Position numbers and translations under genes: made by a program. Source: Muribaculaceae bacterium Isolate-110 (HZI) (GTDB taxonomy: Bacteria > Bacteroidota > Bacteroidia > Bacteroidales > Muribaculaceae). From it: DNA of 64,000 nucleotides. Positions within the stretch are counted from its first letter, which is position 1. Each line of letters starts with the position of its first letter. The stretch is taken from positions 62,001-126,000 of the forward strand of contig RIBL01000001.1 in NCBI GenBank assembly GCA_003762875.1, read 5' to 3'. Under the pieces are notes generated by a model. The model saw only the letters and a list, made by a program, of their open reading frames with translations, did no database searches and had not been told where the DNA came from. This document shows positions 62,851 to 64,000 of this stretch, piece after piece.

Positions 62851-62974
62851 TACAAATATCAATAAGACTCTTAATTGTTTATATATTTGTCGCATACATT
62901 GTCAGGATGGGTGTGGGTTACATTATATAACATAATTGGTAGTTTTGTGTCGTGTCAATATCATTGCCAAGATG

Positions 62975-62982
62975 TATATTTG
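62975..62982 (+). promoter_or_regulatory. -7 box TATATTTG for the terminal lipoprotein gene
   Basis: TATATTTG lies 43 nt upstream of the ATG at 63025; no TTG at the expected -33 position. Confidence 0.5.
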
Positions 62983-63024
62983 CAGTGCTTGTAGCTGATA
63001 AATCTTAACATCAATAACATAGTA

Positions 63025-63795
63025 ATGATACAAAGACTAAATTTACCTACATTATCCACATTTATTACTTGTGCGGCGACTTGTGCTTTGACCTCTTGTG
63101 CACTTGAAACTCTTGAAATCCCCGATGGGGAAAGATATACGCGCGAGTTTATAAAACAACTTGGGCCGATTGATTCGAGCCATGACTGGAATCTATCACA
63201 GCGAGTCACTCTCAAGTTTGCTTCGGCAGTGCGTAAGAATGTGGCTACTGTCAATGTCTACAACAAGATGCCCGGCAGCCCGGGATGTCAGATTGCCGCC
63301 TGTATCAGACCGGACGTGGATAGCTTCAGTTTTGATTACCCGGGCACGGCTTTGTTTGCCTGGGTTGATGGCCGTGATGCTGACGGCAATGTGATATTCG
63401 GAGATTATTATAAGATTAAAGATGGACTTATCACTCTTGGAGAGATCGGGTCACGCGCAGTGACATTTCCGTCAGGAATATATACATGTGAAGACATTTC
63501 AGCCTACAAGGCATATGACGTCGAGGCTATTTTTGACAAACCTTACGGTGAATCGGACAGGACAGTCGTAGATTATAGATGGACACCGTCTGACAGATCG
63601 GTATTTGGAAACTTCTCCAATGCATATAACCATGCTTTGTGGGAGCGTTATGACTTTTCAGGCAAGACATCTTCAGATGTGTTTGCCGAAGTGGTCGAGA
63701 GTATTGAAAAAATCAATCTCACGAATGCCGAGCGTGCGGAGACAGTTGTATATAGTAAGGAAATCAATAATACAGCTAACAAGTTTGCTGAATAA
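63025..63795 (+). CDS. Lipoprotein, N-terminal part of an LruC/DUF4842-like protein
   Basis: 256 residues to the first TAA. The lipobox ALTSC is followed by ALETLE. The segment QLGPIDSSHDWNLSQRVTLKF resembles the DWNM-A...VT block at the start of large Bacteroidales LruC-type lipoproteins, which are usually several hundred residues long; this likeness is from memory. The same frame continues open past the stop to the edge of the window, see the next entry. The protein is likely either a truncated product or the first half of an interrupted gene. Confidence 0.65.
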   Translation: MIQRLNLPTLSTFITCAATCALTSCALETLEIPDGERYTREFIKQLGPIDSSHDWNLSQRVTLKFASAVRKNVATVNVYNKMPGSPGCQIAACIRPDVDSFSFDYPGTALFAWVDGRDADGNVIFGDYYKIKDGLITLGEIGSRAVTFPSGIYTCEDISAYKAYDVEAIFDKPYGESDRTVVDYRWTPSDRSVFGNFSNAYNHALWERYDFSGKTSSDVFAEVVESIEKINLTNAERAETVVYSKEINNTANKFAE

Positions 63796-64000
63796 AGTTT
63801 CAATAACAATCCTTGGCCATTTCATCTTGGCAACGGTAACGGTGCTTTTCTTGTTCAGGAGACAGAAAGGGAAGATGACGAGCGCGATTTTTCAAAGCTT
63901 GACGGTAAGATTGTGTTGTGGCAGGGCATAAAGAAGTATAGCTGGTATCAGGATGGTCGAGAGCATACCGGTTACTTCTGGGATGCCGGCAGTGAGTGGG
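63796..64000 (+). pseudogene. In-frame continuation of the lipoprotein gene after TAA
   Basis: From 63796 the reading frame of the preceding gene stays open for 68 codons to the window edge and reads like ordinary protein: SFNNNPWPFHLGNGNGAF, DFSKLDGKIVLWQGIKKYSW, GYFWDAGSEW. No ATG with a promoter is present. A single G-to-T change (GAA to TAA) at 63793 would explain the interruption. Confidence 0.6.

Overview
The window looks like a chromosomal segment of a gut Bacteroidales bacterium, probably of the Muribaculaceae (S24-7) type. Sequence evidence: promoters carry the Bacteroidota -7 box TAnnTTTG, several with a TTG about 20 nt upstream. Lipoproteins carry the acidic surface-export signal after the lipobox cysteine. 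SusC/SusD pairs are present, and the tryptophan genes run trpB-E-G-D-C-F-A. The family-level assignment is inference; no rRNA or tRNA gene was seen.

Layout. 1-3234: the 5' part of a secreted Ig-like-domain protein, divergent from a one-piece membrane regulator (propeller, Y_Y_Y, one TM segment, AraC helix-turn-helix, no kinase or receiver). 3402-4259: fabI. 4350-11174 (minus): a complete trp biosynthetic operon. Its leader appears to encode a 23-residue peptide with tandem Trp codons, an intrinsic terminator and an alternative pairing, i.e. a textbook-style attenuator. 11260-11766: a thioredoxin-fold protein without cysteines. 11877-18637 (plus): a cobalamin riboswitch followed by a B12 uptake operon (BtuB-like TonB receptor, BtuG-like surface propeller lipoprotein, BtuF, BtuC, BtuD). 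19092-23665 (minus): M16 peptidase, PD-(D/E)XK nuclease-like protein and MazG.

24191-48161 (minus) is a 24-kb polysaccharide utilisation locus for acetylated beta-(gluco)mannan. A cupin/AraC regulator heads a run of GH5 (endoglucanase type), SASA acetyl esterase and GH5 mannanase. Then come SusC, SusD, two surface glycan-binding proteins and a surface GH26 mannanase. Last come a GH94 phosphorylase, a second GH26, a GH130 mannosylglucose phosphorylase, a GPH symporter and a cellobiose/mannobiose 2-epimerase. Together they would cut mannan at the surface, import oligosaccharides through SusCD and trim and deacetylate them in the periplasm. Disaccharides would enter by the symporter, mannobiose would be epimerised to mannosylglucose, and phosphorolysis would yield mannose-1-phosphate and glucose. 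A 14-bp motif shared by the araC and susC upstream regions is a candidate operator. A 327-bp MITE-like element with a 3-bp target duplication sits inside the locus. Several intergenic gaps carry heptameric tandem repeats, one of exactly 30 units.

48539-62763 (plus) is mostly housekeeping: sppA, lpxK, a purine nucleoside phosphorylase, thiL, a low-complexity secreted protein, a SpoU methyltransferase, a CotH/lamin-tail protein with a type-IX-like C-terminus, clpP, clpX, recQ and ftsE. The window ends in a lipoprotein gene whose frame appears to be interrupted by an in-frame TAA.
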